From Methylorubrum extorquens (lineage in GTDB: Bacteria > Pseudomonadota > Alphaproteobacteria > Rhizobiales > Beijerinckiaceae), in assembly GCA_019695455.1 (NCBI GenBank), contig JAEUAC010000460.1:1-5595 (forward strand): a stretch of DNA of 5,595 nt, written 5' to 3'. Position numbers and translations under genes: made by a program. This document shows, piece by piece, positions 5,402 through 5,595 of this stretch; the first letter of the stretch is position 1, and each line of letters begins with the position of its first letter. The notes beneath the pieces are model-generated. The model did not search any database. It worked only from the letters and a program-made list of their open reading frames with translations, and was not told the origin of the DNA.

Positions 5402-5595
5402 CTAGCAGGCGCCCTGGTCGTTGGAGGGCGCGGAGGGCTTGGTCGGATCGAGGCCCTGCGCCACCGCGGGGTGCTGGGCCGCCGAACCGGAGGTCGGACC
5501 CGACGGCGTGGTGCCGATGTAGGAGCCTCCCGTGCAGCCGCTCAAGCCGCTCGAACCCATGCCGCCGGGCGCCGTGCCCGACGCCGCGCCCTGCG
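5402..5595 (-). CDS. Gly/Ser/Thr/Pro-rich small protein, N-terminus outside window
   Basis: Reading leftward from the window edge, one frame stays open for 63 codons (first complete codon at 5593) and stops at TAG (5404-5402). The visible residues are low-complexity and polar: GSSGLSGCTGGSYIGTTPSG, then PTSGSAAQ, HPAVAQGLDPTKPSAPS and a C-terminal NDQGAC. Two cysteines are visible, one of them the very last residue. About 93% of third positions are G or C, which fits the neighbouring genes and supports true coding. The composition resembles small exported or envelope proteins of alphaproteobacteria. A signal peptide, if any, would lie outside the window, so export is only a guess. An internal ATG at 5560-5558 would give a 52-residue product, but I see no evidence that it is the real start. 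No function is recognised. Confidence 0.55.
   Translation of the reverse strand, partial: QGAASGTAPGGMGSSGLSGCTGGSYIGTTPSGPTSGSAAQHPAVAQGLDPTKPSAPSNDQGAC

Overview
The window has very high GC content with strongly GC-biased third codon positions. It carries a protocatechuate dioxygenase gene pair and an Flp/Tad-pilus-type gene. This suggests a high-GC alphaproteobacterium, most likely Methylobacterium or a relative in the Rhizobiales/Hyphomicrobiales. The taxonomic call is an inference from composition and gene content; no rRNA or other marker is present.

Layout: (1) Bases 1-652 on the + strand are the C-terminal part of a low-specificity threonine aldolase whose N-terminus lies outside the window. 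(2) Bases 666-2418 on the - strand hold a TadG-like pilus-assembly/cell-surface protein, followed 49 bp downstream by a small YdcZ/DUF606-type membrane transporter. (3) Bases 2419-2647 are a divergent intergenic region with a near-perfect 17-bp palindrome and a tandem 8-bp repeat. (4) Bases 2648-3057 on the + strand encode two very small single-membrane-span proteins that share a TGATG stop/start junction. (5) Bases 3068-5266 on the - strand are a catabolic unit transcribed in the order pcaH, pcaG, BKACE (DUF849 beta-keto acid cleavage enzyme). (6) Bases 5267-5401 are the presumed pcaHG promoter region. (7) Bases 5402-5595 on the - strand are the C-terminus of a Gly/Ser/Thr/Pro-rich small protein running off the window edge.

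How the genes fit together: PcaHG opens the ring of protocatechuate to give 3-carboxy-cis,cis-muconate. The BKACE gene directly downstream probably acts at the end of the same beta-ketoadipate pathway. There it would replace the usual CoA-transferase plus thiolase (PcaIJ/PcaF) by converting 3-oxoadipate and acetyl-CoA to acetoacetate and succinyl-CoA. The intermediate steps (pcaB, pcaC, pcaD) and a pca regulator are not in this window. The other genes have no evident metabolic link to this unit.

No RNA gene, insertion sequence, CRISPR array or clear intrinsic terminator was seen. I found no convincing evidence of a wholly new system. The least explained items are the two-gene small membrane protein cassette, the palindrome in front of it, and the edge protein upstream of pcaH.
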